Source of the DNA: a virus
DNA: 20,050 bases
Virus record (IMG/VR): IMGVR_UViG_3300007546_000031
Location: 1-20,050 of that record
Strand: one strand, 5' to 3'
Below the pieces are notes generated by a model. The model searched no databases. It was not told the DNA's origin and saw only the letters and a list, made by a program, of their open reading frames with translations. Shown piece by piece: positions 14,001 through 20,050 of this stretch; position 1 is the stretch's first letter; each line of letters opens with the position of its first letter. A program made the position numbers and the translations under genes.

Positions 14001-15800
14001 CTATCCATCACAACTTAAGCAGTCAATCATTGCTCGTTGAGCAATATCTCCTCTTAGCACTGATTCTGTTCGCATGTAGTATAATGTCTTAACGCCTTGC
14101 TTATATGCCTCTAGGTGAACTTGATTGATGTACTTGGGTTCAGCCTCGTTAGGGAAGGCAAGGTTAAGTGAAACCGCTTGGTCAATGTATTGTTGACGAA
14201 TACCAGCTTGACGAACTAATTCCATTTGATTGATTTCCTTAAAGGTCAAAAATACATCTTTGAATGGAACCCACTTGTCTTTTTCAATTTCAGAAAGTTT
14301 ATCATATTCCTTTTGATTGATGTATGTGAATTTCTCACCTTCTTTGGCGTACCACTTGTCAAGAGATTCTACTCCTTGAACCGATCCACCATCTATCAAA
14401 ATTTGATCCCAAACTTCTTTAGAGTTTAGTTTGATCATGTTCAGTGCCGTGTCAAGGGTTGGGTTCTTGCGAATGAATGTACCTTTTGCAGTTTGCTCGG
14501 TGAAAACGTTGGCAGCCCATGGCTCAATACCCGCTGATACGTTTCCTGACAGTTTTGAATTTGAAACTGTTGGGGCAATGGCACGAAGGTGTGTATTTCT
14601 CATACCTGTTCCAACACACCACAGTGGCTCGCCATACACTTTTGCCATGTCTCGTGAAGCTCGTTCCGATTCAATCTTAATTTGAGAGAAGATCTTACGT
14701 GTTTCAAATTGTGCGCCCATTGCGTCAAATGCAATACCTCTTTCTTGTAGGTACGTATGCCATCCAAGAACTCCAAGACCCAGTGCTCGACCTTTTTCAG
14801 CTGAACGAACAGAGTTCTCGAAGCCACGCATGTATTTTGCACGTGTGATAAACTCTTCTAGGACGCCGTCTAGGAACCATGTTGCAGTGTAAACCAGATC
14901 AGTGTCCTTCCACTCGTCGTATTTTGCAAGGTTGATTGAAGACAAACAACAAACGAATGAGTGGTTCTCGTCAGTATGAAGAGTAATCTCAGAACAAATG
15001 TTGGTCATAAAAACCTTTAACTGATTGTTCTTGTAAGCATCTGGATTTTGACGGTTAACGTTACCTTTAAACATGATGTAAGGCTCGCCGGTCGTTCTAC
15101 GCTTACGAAGAACTGCAGCCCATCGTTTACGGGCTTCCTTGTCTCCTTGTTCAAGCTTCATCATAAATGAATCTGAGACAACAACACATTGGTGCATATT
15201 TAGAGATTGACGATTAACGTCTCCTTTGGGTTCTCTAATTTCTAGCCACTCCCAAAAGTCACCGTGCTCGATATCGATATTAACTGATGCTGCACCTCGA
15301 CGAACTGAACCCTGATTTGTCGCTAGAATCGATGAATCGTAGATCTTAATAAAAGGAACTACGCCATCTGACGTACCGTTCTGTGAAATGTTCGAACCTG
15401 CAGGACGAATCATATTAACTCCAATTCCAACTCCGCCACCGTGTTTTGCAAGTAGCATCATTTCAAGATTCTTGTTACCAATCTCTTGAATTGAATCGCC
15501 TACATCAATACCAAAACATGAAATTGGTAGACCTCTTTCGGTTCCAGTGTTTGAGAAAACTGGAGTTGCTAGGTTCAACCAACCCTTCCACATGTAATCA
15601 AAGAATTTACTAGCCAAATCAGGCTTACGTAATCTCTTTGCTACAGTGGTAGCAACTCTCCAATATGCATCCTTTGGTGTTTCACCTTCTAAAAGATAAC
15701 CTTTAGATACTGTTTTAACGTAAACTTCAGTGTTGGCCCATATTGGAAAGTCAACTCCAACTTCCCATCCTAAAAATTCACCATGATTAATTTCTTCCAT
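14001..15800 (-). CDS. nrdA: Ribonucleotide reductase class I large subunit NrdA, short form without ATP cone
   Basis: NrdA reduces ribonucleoside diphosphates to deoxy forms. The 599-aa protein has the full catalytic barrel: C95 in LPISCFG; N267, C269 and E271 in NICSEITL (the thiyl-radical site); C284/C285 in FVCCLSS; the Tyr pair Y574-Y575 in LYYMRTES, which carries the radical; and C-terminal redox cysteines C594 and C597 in DCLSCDG. It is about 150 aa shorter than E. coli and T4 NrdA (~750-760 aa). The sequence begins just before the catalytic core, so the N-terminal ATP-cone, the dATP off switch, is absent. No upstream in-frame extension exists, since nrdB ends only 43 nt before. The ATG is preceded by AGAATTATAGA, with no clear Shine-Dalgarno sequence. 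A terminator follows the stop. Confidence 0.96.
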   Translation of the reverse strand: MEEINHGEFLGWEVGVDFPIWANTEVYVKTVSKGYLLEGETPKDAYWRVATTVAKRLRKPDLASKFFDYMWKGWLNLATPVFSNTGTERGLPISCFGIDVGDSIQEIGNKNLEMMLLAKHGGGVGIGVNMIRPAGSNISQNGTSDGVVPFIKIYDSSILATNQGSVRRGAASVNIDIEHGDFWEWLEIREPKGDVNRQSLNMHQCVVVSDSFMMKLEQGDKEARKRWAAVLRKRRTTGEPYIMFKGNVNRQNPDAYKNNQLKVFMTNICSEITLHTDENHSFVCCLSSINLAKYDEWKDTDLVYTATWFLDGVLEEFITRAKYMRGFENSVRSAEKGRALGLGVLGWHTYLQERGIAFDAMGAQFETRKIFSQIKIESERASRDMAKVYGEPLWCVGTGMRNTHLRAIAPTVSNSKLSGNVSAGIEPWAANVFTEQTAKGTFIRKNPTLDTALNMIKLNSKEVWDQILIDGGSVQGVESLDKWYAKEGEKFTYINQKEYDKLSEIEKDKWVPFKDVFLTFKEINQMELVRQAGIRQQYIDQAVSLNLAFPNEAEPKYINQVHLEAYKQGVKTLYYMRTESVLRGDIAQRAMIDCLSCDG

Positions 15801-15843
15801 TCTATAATTCTTATGTACTTTATACCGCTAGATTCAAATCTGT

Positions 15844-16854
15844 TTAAGAAAACAAATCGTCTTCATCCCAGTTTTCATCTTCACCAGCCTTTGAGTAATC
15901 CGTAGGGCGTACTGCGAAGAAGTCTGTATGCGTATGCCCGCCTGTTAAGTGATAGAACCAATCAAGTTCTGCGGCTGCTGATTCATCAAACTTAAAGATA
16001 GATTCATAACCAATTTCATTGAGCTTTTCATTGGCTCTTTTCTTGATGAACTCTTTTAAGTCTGATGCATTTAGATTTTCTAGATCGCCAGCTTCAAAAA
16101 TCTTATCGATGTAATTCATTTCCATTTCGACCATAAGATGTGCAGCTTCTTCAACCTGTGATTGTACTGCATTTCTTAGGTCTGGATACTCTTCACACAT
16201 TTGACGGAACAATTGACATCCCATTTTTGAGTGAAGAGATTCATCTCTAACTGACCATTTCATTTGCTGACCAATACCCTTTAAAAGGTTTCTCATTTGA
16301 AACGAGTATAGAACCGCAAATGAAGAATATAGAGCTACTCCTTCGGCAAAGGCTGAAAAAATAGCCAATGAACGAGCAACGTCTTTTCGAGCTTCCGCTG
16401 ACCTAGCCAAATCTTCATGGGTGTAATCCGCTGTAGTACCCATCAAGAACTCAAAACGTGCAGCTGTTGAAGGCTCATGTAAGAATGCCTTAAAATCCTC
16501 AAGGCCTAATGTTTCGTTTAGATATGAATACGCTGTTGCATGGATGGTTTCTTGCGAACCAAACATCATTGCCATTTGCTTAATTTCATGTTTAGGGAAC
16601 CAATTGGTTACCATGCCGGTCCAATAATCAGAAACTGCACATTCAGTCTGTGCAAACCCCAATAAAATGTTACCGACCAAATTCTTTTCAGATGCTGAAA
16701 GATTTTCATTCCAATCTTTCACGTCGCCTTGCATCGAAATCTCCGTATGAAGCCAAAAGGCCTGTGCTTGTTTTAGCCATCCCTCTGTGTAATAAATTGG
16801 ATATTCAAAGGGCTTAAATTCTATTCTTTCTTTAAATAATTGAGATTTTGACAT
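15844..16854 (-). CDS. nrdB: Ribonucleotide reductase class I small subunit NrdB
   Basis: NrdB holds the di-metal centre and radical that start each turnover of NrdA. The 336-aa protein has candidate metal ligands E71 (in QTECAVSDYW), E102 and H105 (in QETIHATAY), E171 (in FAEGVALY), and E205 and H208 (in RDESLH). The radical tyrosine is present as Y109, four residues after H105, as Y122 follows H118 in E. coli. The first ligand appears to be Glu, where E. coli NrdB has Asp84. The C-terminus, ENWDEDDLFS, is the acidic tail that docks into NrdA. It lies 43 nt before nrdA and after a 144-nt leader. The A-rich leader before the ATG has no Shine-Dalgarno sequence. Placement between the two polymerase pieces is unusual. 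Confidence 0.96.
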   Translation of the reverse strand: MSKSQLFKERIEFKPFEYPIYYTEGWLKQAQAFWLHTEISMQGDVKDWNENLSASEKNLVGNILLGFAQTECAVSDYWTGMVTNWFPKHEIKQMAMMFGSQETIHATAYSYLNETLGLEDFKAFLHEPSTAARFEFLMGTTADYTHEDLARSAEARKDVARSLAIFSAFAEGVALYSSFAVLYSFQMRNLLKGIGQQMKWSVRDESLHSKMGCQLFRQMCEEYPDLRNAVQSQVEEAAHLMVEMEMNYIDKIFEAGDLENLNASDLKEFIKKRANEKLNEIGYESIFKFDESAAAELDWFYHLTGGHTHTDFFAVRPTDYSKAGEDENWDEDDLFS

Positions 16855-16899
16855 TTTTTAAAAAACGTATTTTTTTTACTATTGCTATTAGACGACAAA

Positions 16900-16930
16900 G
16901 GGTCCTTAATTCATTAGAACTGATGGACCC
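16900..16930 (-). terminator. Possible weak terminator or leader hairpin upstream of nrdB
   Basis: GGGTCC at 16900-16905 pairs with GGACCC at 16925-16930 across a 19-nt loop. In the minus-strand transcript the stem is followed by TTTGTC rather than a full T run, so termination would be weak. It lies about 70 nt after the gp43A stop and about 45 nt before nrdB. Confidence 0.4.
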
Positions 16931-16954
16931 GGGGTGTAACTTTACGATACATTG

Positions 16955-16962
16955 TATATATC
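16955..16962 (-). promoter_or_regulatory. GATATATA octamer in the nrdB leader
   Basis: Same octamer as before the two late genes near 4225 and 5028, here 100 nt before nrdB and 36 nt after the gp43A stop. If it is a promoter, the hairpin would lie in the leader of the nrdB transcript. nrdB is expected to be an early or middle gene, so this copy may be chance. Confidence 0.22.
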
Positions 16963-16998
16963 ATGGCTGTTACGAGGGGCTCTAAATATAATAACTGA

Positions 16999-18402
16999 TT
17001 AAAATCCTTTTAGTACCTTTTTAGCTTCTTCAGCTTTAGTGAAATACTCGTAAGATTTTGCCTTATATTCTTTACGCTGTGTGTAAAGATCTGAAAGAAT
17101 TTGCTTCAATATTGAATCTTTCTTATCGTACACAACTCCGTTAACACAGACGATTTCATCTTCATTCTTTCGTCTTTCAGGAATCTCAGACTTTGGAATG
17201 ATTTCTTTATATGAGTCAGGTGAGATGTTAAACTGTCGCATGATTGAGGGGTACAGTGAAGCAAAGTCAAATGCAGATACACCTTGATAGAAACCAACAA
17301 CCGGTTCTTTAACATAAGCACCAGCATATTGGCCATCCTTTGAACCTTCATCTCTTTGTTCTGATCCAATTCTCTTATTAAGGGCTGACATCTTACGTGC
17401 AATCAGAGCTTCCGTTACAGCAACTGGTGATGCAGCTTTATAGAGAGGCATCTTGGTGATTGAAGCCAGGGTCAATAGAACTTCCATTGACTTAAGCTGT
17501 TGATCTATATAATAGACTAGACATGAGTCAACTACGTTATAGAATACGTATTTTGTAAAGTCATTCTCGTAAAGGTCCTGTAAGGATCCATTATACTTGA
17601 TCTTATTTGTCTTCAGTACTTGACCAGATACATAATCCAAAGCATTAGATTCTTTTACCTTGACCGTGCGATCGTACTTATCATACAATTGCATGTAATC
17701 TAAGATGCCGATGTGCAGCGGTCTAGAATCATTCTTATCAAGTGATTGAGTCATTGAGGCTTCTTTGATGTCAATCTGGAGACGCTTACATCGGTTAACG
17801 ATATATTGCCAGTCATAGTTGATAAAGTTCCAGCCCGTCATCATCGGAAACTTAGGTAAGAACCGATAAATGAATGTTGCCACCATGTCATGTTCATTCT
17901 TAAACTGACGGTATTCAAAGGTCCAATCCTGATCGAATTGTTTGAAGTATTCATTAGTGTCAGCTTCGATTTTCTTAACTTTTTCAAGAGAAAGTTCTTC
18001 TAATCCAAGAACAATGGCCTTACGTTCTGGCGTAATGATTGAGAATGTTAGGATTCGTGATTTGGCTTCTTCAGCTTTAGGGAAACCATCTACGATCTCG
18101 GTTTCAATATCGACAAAGTATGTACGAGGAAGATTGTATGCAAAGATTTCTTCTTTGTCTCGTTCGGGTAAATTGTCTAAGTAATAGATCAAAGAGAACT
18201 TATTGAACTGGCGAGCAGGACCCAACTTGATAGGACGACCGTCCCAGTTTGTCAAGGTCTCATGTTTATAACGATCCATTGGATCGGTGATGTACCAGTT
18301 CTTAAATTGCTCAACAGGGTAGCGCTTGAAATTAACCTTGCCTTCCTTGTCGTAATATGAAATAATGACTTCTTTGTCTCTTTGTTCTACGTCTAATAAC
18401 AT
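16999..18402 (-). CDS. 43A: DNA polymerase, N-terminal part (gp43A): exonuclease, palm motif A, half fingers
   Basis: This 467-aa protein is the first piece of the phage family B polymerase. The proofreading exonuclease is complete: Exo I FVDIE (D98, E100), Exo II GWNFINYD (D197) and Exo III YNVVD (Y288, D292). Palm motif A is FDFASLYPSI (D379, SLYPS 382-386), followed by the first fingers helix with QRKEYK (R443, K447), which aligns to the RB69 QRKDWK region that binds the dNTP triphosphate. The frame then ends at KKVLKGF, in the turn at the fingertip, before motif B. Motifs B and C are in gp43B at 11953-13161, almost 4 kb downstream. The ATG overlaps the gp56 stop (TAATG). Because three intact genes separate the halves, this is a real split, not a base-call error. 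Confidence 0.94.
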   Translation of the reverse strand: MLLDVEQRDKEVIISYYDKEGKVNFKRYPVEQFKNWYITDPMDRYKHETLTNWDGRPIKLGPARQFNKFSLIYYLDNLPERDKEEIFAYNLPRTYFVDIETEIVDGFPKAEEAKSRILTFSIITPERKAIVLGLEELSLEKVKKIEADTNEYFKQFDQDWTFEYRQFKNEHDMVATFIYRFLPKFPMMTGWNFINYDWQYIVNRCKRLQIDIKEASMTQSLDKNDSRPLHIGILDYMQLYDKYDRTVKVKESNALDYVSGQVLKTNKIKYNGSLQDLYENDFTKYVFYNVVDSCLVYYIDQQLKSMEVLLTLASITKMPLYKAASPVAVTEALIARKMSALNKRIGSEQRDEGSKDGQYAGAYVKEPVVGFYQGVSAFDFASLYPSIMRQFNISPDSYKEIIPKSEIPERRKNEDEIVCVNGVVYDKKDSILKQILSDLYTQRKEYKAKSYEYFTKAEEAKKVLKGF

Positions 18403-18866
18403 TAGTATCCTCGGTTTTGACGATCGTGATTCTCTGCGTTCTTGGCCATGTAAAGGTTGACTACATCTTTTGAAGTCATACCGATTGAAATTGCGAAATT
18501 CATGAAGAAGTGCAAGCCATCAACCCACTCATAGTAGAGTTCCAATCGATCTGCTTCACTAAGATCTTCAACTTTCATGTCAACTGCCTTAGCGTTATCC
18601 TTCTTCCAGTACTTCCATGCAGCTGAACCAATTCCATCGTTAACACCTCCTAGTGAATCGAACATTTCGTTTAGTTCATCACTTAGAGCGTGCTTGTTGA
18701 CCATCCAAAAGTCTGCAATCTGCTTAAGGGTCCAACCTGTGAAGTCAAATCCAAGGCGAGCTTGTAATTCTTTTTGCTTGTTGTAGATTAGACCAAAGGT
18801 GTCTTCAACGCCTGTGTAGAAATCTTCTACGTTAAGGTCTGAGCATTTATTATCTGTGTTTGCCAT
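18402..18866 (-). CDS. 56: dCTP/dUTP pyrophosphatase, T4 gp56 family
   Basis: gp56 hydrolyses dCTP and dUTP to monophosphates. In T4 this removes dCTP so that hydroxymethyl-dCTP is used instead, and supplies dCMP/dUMP for synthesis. The 154-aa protein (T4: 171 aa) has the all-alpha NTP pyrophosphatase signature E64-x-x-E67 then E113-x-x-D116 (YYEWVDGLHFFMNF; T4: KFELVDIFHFVLNM), and a C-terminus KNAENHDRQNRGY that is nearly the same as T4 KNAENFKRQDNGY. The match is unmistakable. It lies 11 nt after the glucosyltransferase and overlaps gp43A by one base. Next to a DNA glucosyltransferase and a polymerase, it indicates cytosine replacement in this phage. The AAGATAT before the ATG is a poor Shine-Dalgarno sequence. 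Confidence 0.94.
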   Translation of the reverse strand: MANTDNKCSDLNVEDFYTGVEDTFGLIYNKQKELQARLGFDFTGWTLKQIADFWMVNKHALSDELNEMFDSLGGVNDGIGSAAWKYWKKDNAKAVDMKVEDLSEADRLELYYEWVDGLHFFMNFAISIGMTSKDVVNLYMAKNAENHDRQNRGY

Positions 18867-18877
18867 ATATCTTGTAC

Positions 18878-20050
18878 TTAGAAAAGTGAATTTGTTTGTA
18901 AAGTAATTGGCTTTTCTGTTTGTCTTTTATTAACACTTGCGATAGCATTGAACAAATCAGTGTTAACAACTTCAGGTGCATTGTGCAATTTAGCTAGACG
19001 GAATGAATTCTGTCTGAATTCATCTCGACGCTTGTGATCAGCTGCCAATTCTAGAATCTGAGGAATTGAAGCTTCAACGTTATTCTTATCAACGAAGATT
19101 GCAAAATCTTTTAGTTGACTGAAAGGAACCCCTTCAGTACGGTGAATAACGTGATCTCCCCAGTGTTTATCAAACAAAGGAATGGTACCTGCTGCAATTA
19201 CCTCGCACATTGCATACTCAATCATTGAGCCGTAAAGGCGTTCGGGTAGGTTAAAGAATTCTGCACCAAACATTGAGTTTGACAACTCACCCATACCTTC
19301 AGCTAGATTATAAGGACCGTAAATGTAGACCTTATCAGTGAGTTGAGGATATGTGACTGGATTCTTCGTGTCATGGACTTCAAATACATCTTGACGTGGA
19401 GTGCGATCATCGTTCAAGAACATTGGTAGGGCACCAATAGAACGTTCAACGCCTCGAGCTTCAGTTACCACGTCTTCATTTTTCAAAAGGTTCATCAAAT
19501 CAAACATTCTGAATGGATCCTTAAATCCAGCGAAACGACCAAAGTAAGTGATTCTTCGAGTCTGCTTTTCAGCTGATTTCCAAACAGGCTTCCAAGCATC
19601 GTAATCGTAAGGATTGAGATTCATCTCAATCAATGGAGTGTTTGGAGCGTGCTCACGCATTTTGTTTGCGAAGTTAGATGTCAACGAGTAATTGAACATT
19701 GCATCCATTTGACTCATGATCTCCCAATAGCGATGGTTCTTATTAAGATTCGCCATGTTGTGGTCAAGGCAGTTACCAACCTTTACTGGTTTGGTTAGAC
19801 CATATACACAATGTTCGATAAAGTCTTCGTTAAATTCATCACCTACTGATTTGTGAGGGAATGAAGTGTAATAGACCACATCACATTCGTTCAATTCTTT
19901 AGCGACCTTAGGAATGTCTTTGCGCTTAAAGTTAGTTGCAATAATGTCAGTTGACTTGTGACGAGGCCACATCTTTTCTGTTGCTGCGTAAATGGTTGCT
20001 TCGTGACCTTCTTTAATCAACCAGTTGTAAAATTCAATGGTGTGGCGAGT
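18878..20050 (-). CDS. agt: DNA alpha-glucosyltransferase (T4 AGT family), 5' end cut by window edge
   Basis: AGT transfers glucose from UDP-glucose to hydroxymethylcytosine in phage DNA, protecting it from restriction. The frame is open to the window edge, giving 390 residues (T4 AGT: 400), so roughly 15-20 N-terminal residues are missing; a TTG at 20020 is not the real start. Matches to T4 run in order: TIEFYNWLIKEGHEATIYA (T4: FSLEQRDWFIKNGHEVTLVY), ITYFGRFAGFKDPFRMFDL (T4: NRWIGRTTTWKGFYQMFDF), RGVERSIGALPMF, and IEYAMCEVIAAGTIPLFDKHW (T4: LEYTHLELGACGTIPVFWK). The fold is GT-B. It ends LQTNSLF, very like the end of gp43B; T4 AGT is reported to bind the clamp. The acceptor could be hydroxymethylcytosine or another modified base, since the hydroxymethylase gene is outside the window. 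Confidence 0.88.
   Translation of the reverse strand, partial: TRHTIEFYNWLIKEGHEATIYAATEKMWPRHKSTDIIATNFKRKDIPKVAKELNECDVVYYTSFPHKSVGDEFNEDFIEHCVYGLTKPVKVGNCLDHNMANLNKNHRYWEIMSQMDAMFNYSLTSNFANKMREHAPNTPLIEMNLNPYDYDAWKPVWKSAEKQTRRITYFGRFAGFKDPFRMFDLMNLLKNEDVVTEARGVERSIGALPMFLNDDRTPRQDVFEVHDTKNPVTYPQLTDKVYIYGPYNLAEGMGELSNSMFGAEFFNLPERLYGSMIEYAMCEVIAAGTIPLFDKHWGDHVIHRTEGVPFSQLKDFAIFVDKNNVEASIPQILELAADHKRRDEFRQNSFRLAKLHNAPEVVNTDLFNAIASVNKRQTEKPITLQTNSLF

Larger units (their letters stand above)
16855..16998 (-). other. 144-nt non-coding leader between gp43A and nrdB
   Basis: This is the longest gap in the window. Read on the minus strand it holds, in order: a GATATATA octamer (16955-16962); a hairpin with 6-bp stem GGGTCC/GGACCC (16900-16905 with 16925-16930) that can also pair TTC/GAA inside its loop, followed by TTTGTC; and an A/T-rich stretch up to the nrdB ATG. 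The hairpin may be a weak terminator for gp43A or a leader structure for nrdB. No ORF of useful size, tRNA or homing-endonuclease remnant is seen. This is the break where the polymerase reading frame ends. Confidence 0.6.

Noticed and set aside
14226-14842. Open frames on the plus strand and in an alternative minus frame inside nrdA
   Set aside because: They are covered by the NrdA frame, whose catalytic motifs prove it is the coding one.
15844-15870. NrdB C-terminal DDLFS as another clamp-binding tail
   Set aside because: Acidic hydrophobic C-termini are the normal NrdA-docking peptide of all class I NrdB proteins, so this explanation is sufficient.
16855-16998. Homing endonuclease or group I intron in the polymerase gap
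   Set aside because: Only 144 nt without an ORF of useful size or recognisable intron core; too short for either.
16999-17110. Split intein at the polymerase break
   Set aside because: The end of gp43A (KKVLKGF) and start of gp43B (MTLEELKN) lack intein splice residues (Cys/Ser at the junction, TxxH block, terminal HN), and both ends align as plain polymerase sequence.
16999-18402. Split polymerase as a frameshift or sequencing error
   Set aside because: The missing half is not in another frame nearby; it lies almost 4 kb downstream as a separate gene with three intact genes in between.
18864-18871. GATATATG before gp56 as a further promoter octamer
   Set aside because: It overlaps the start codon itself and differs from the consensus at the last base; it cannot serve as a promoter for that start.
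1-20050. CRISPR arrays, tRNA genes, insertion sequences, integrase sites
   Set aside because: No repeat-spacer pattern, cloverleaf-like sequence, transposase motif or integrase was seen; intergenic gaps are nearly all under 100 nt.

Overview
The window is part of a T4-like myovirus genome (Straboviridae/Kyanoviridae-type tailed phage). Every supported gene lies on the minus strand, so transcription runs from position 20050 towards 1. The evidence is a dense set of T4 core-gene homologues that can be recognised from motifs: alpha-glucosyltransferase, gp56 dCTPase, gp43, NrdB, NrdA, gp45, UvsX, gp41, gp47, gp46, gp55, gp4 and gp20, with gp15 and gp33 likely. The sequence is AT-rich. Genes are tightly packed, often with overlapping stop and start codons. 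No integrase, transposase, homing endonuclease, tRNA or CRISPR array is visible.

Layout in transcription order. (1) 20050-18402: a 5'-truncated DNA alpha-glucosyltransferase, then a gp56-type dCTP/dUTP pyrophosphatase. Together they point to glucosylated, modified cytosine in the virion DNA. (2) 18402-16999: the N-terminal part of DNA polymerase (gp43A: exonuclease plus palm motif A and half of the fingers). (3) 16998-13911: a 144-nt leader, then nrdB, nrdA, a clear intrinsic terminator and the sliding clamp gp45. (4) 13161-11953: the C-terminal part of DNA polymerase (gp43B: motif B, motif C and thumb). (5) 11911-8276: two small ORFs, uvsX, a small unknown gene, a 2-oxoglutarate/Fe(II) oxygenase and the gp41 helicase. 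(6) 8272-5032: a gp33-like late coactivator, then the gp47/gp46 Mre11-Rad50-type nuclease. (7) 5019-1: the late/structural part: a gp15-like tail protein, an unknown 255-aa protein, late sigma factor gp55, head-completion nuclease gp4, an unknown 201-aa protein, portal gp20 and the start of a small acidic protein in the gp67 position.

How the genes work together: NrdA/NrdB and gp56 shape the dNTP pool; split gp43 with clamp gp45 and helicase gp41 replicates; UvsX with gp46/gp47 drives recombination-dependent replication; the glucosyltransferase modifies the product; gp55 and the gp33-like protein direct clamp-dependent late transcription of portal, neck and tail genes.

The most notable observation is that the replicative DNA polymerase is encoded as two pieces broken at the fingers, with three intact genes (nrdB, nrdA, clamp) between them. 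The glucosyltransferase and gp43B also end in the same SLF tripeptide and the gp33-like protein ends in RLF, which may be clamp-binding tails. A GATAWATA-like octamer precedes four late genes. Shine-Dalgarno sequences are mostly weak or absent. The host cannot be identified from this window; weak Shine-Dalgarno use would fit a Bacteroidota-like host, but that is only a guess.
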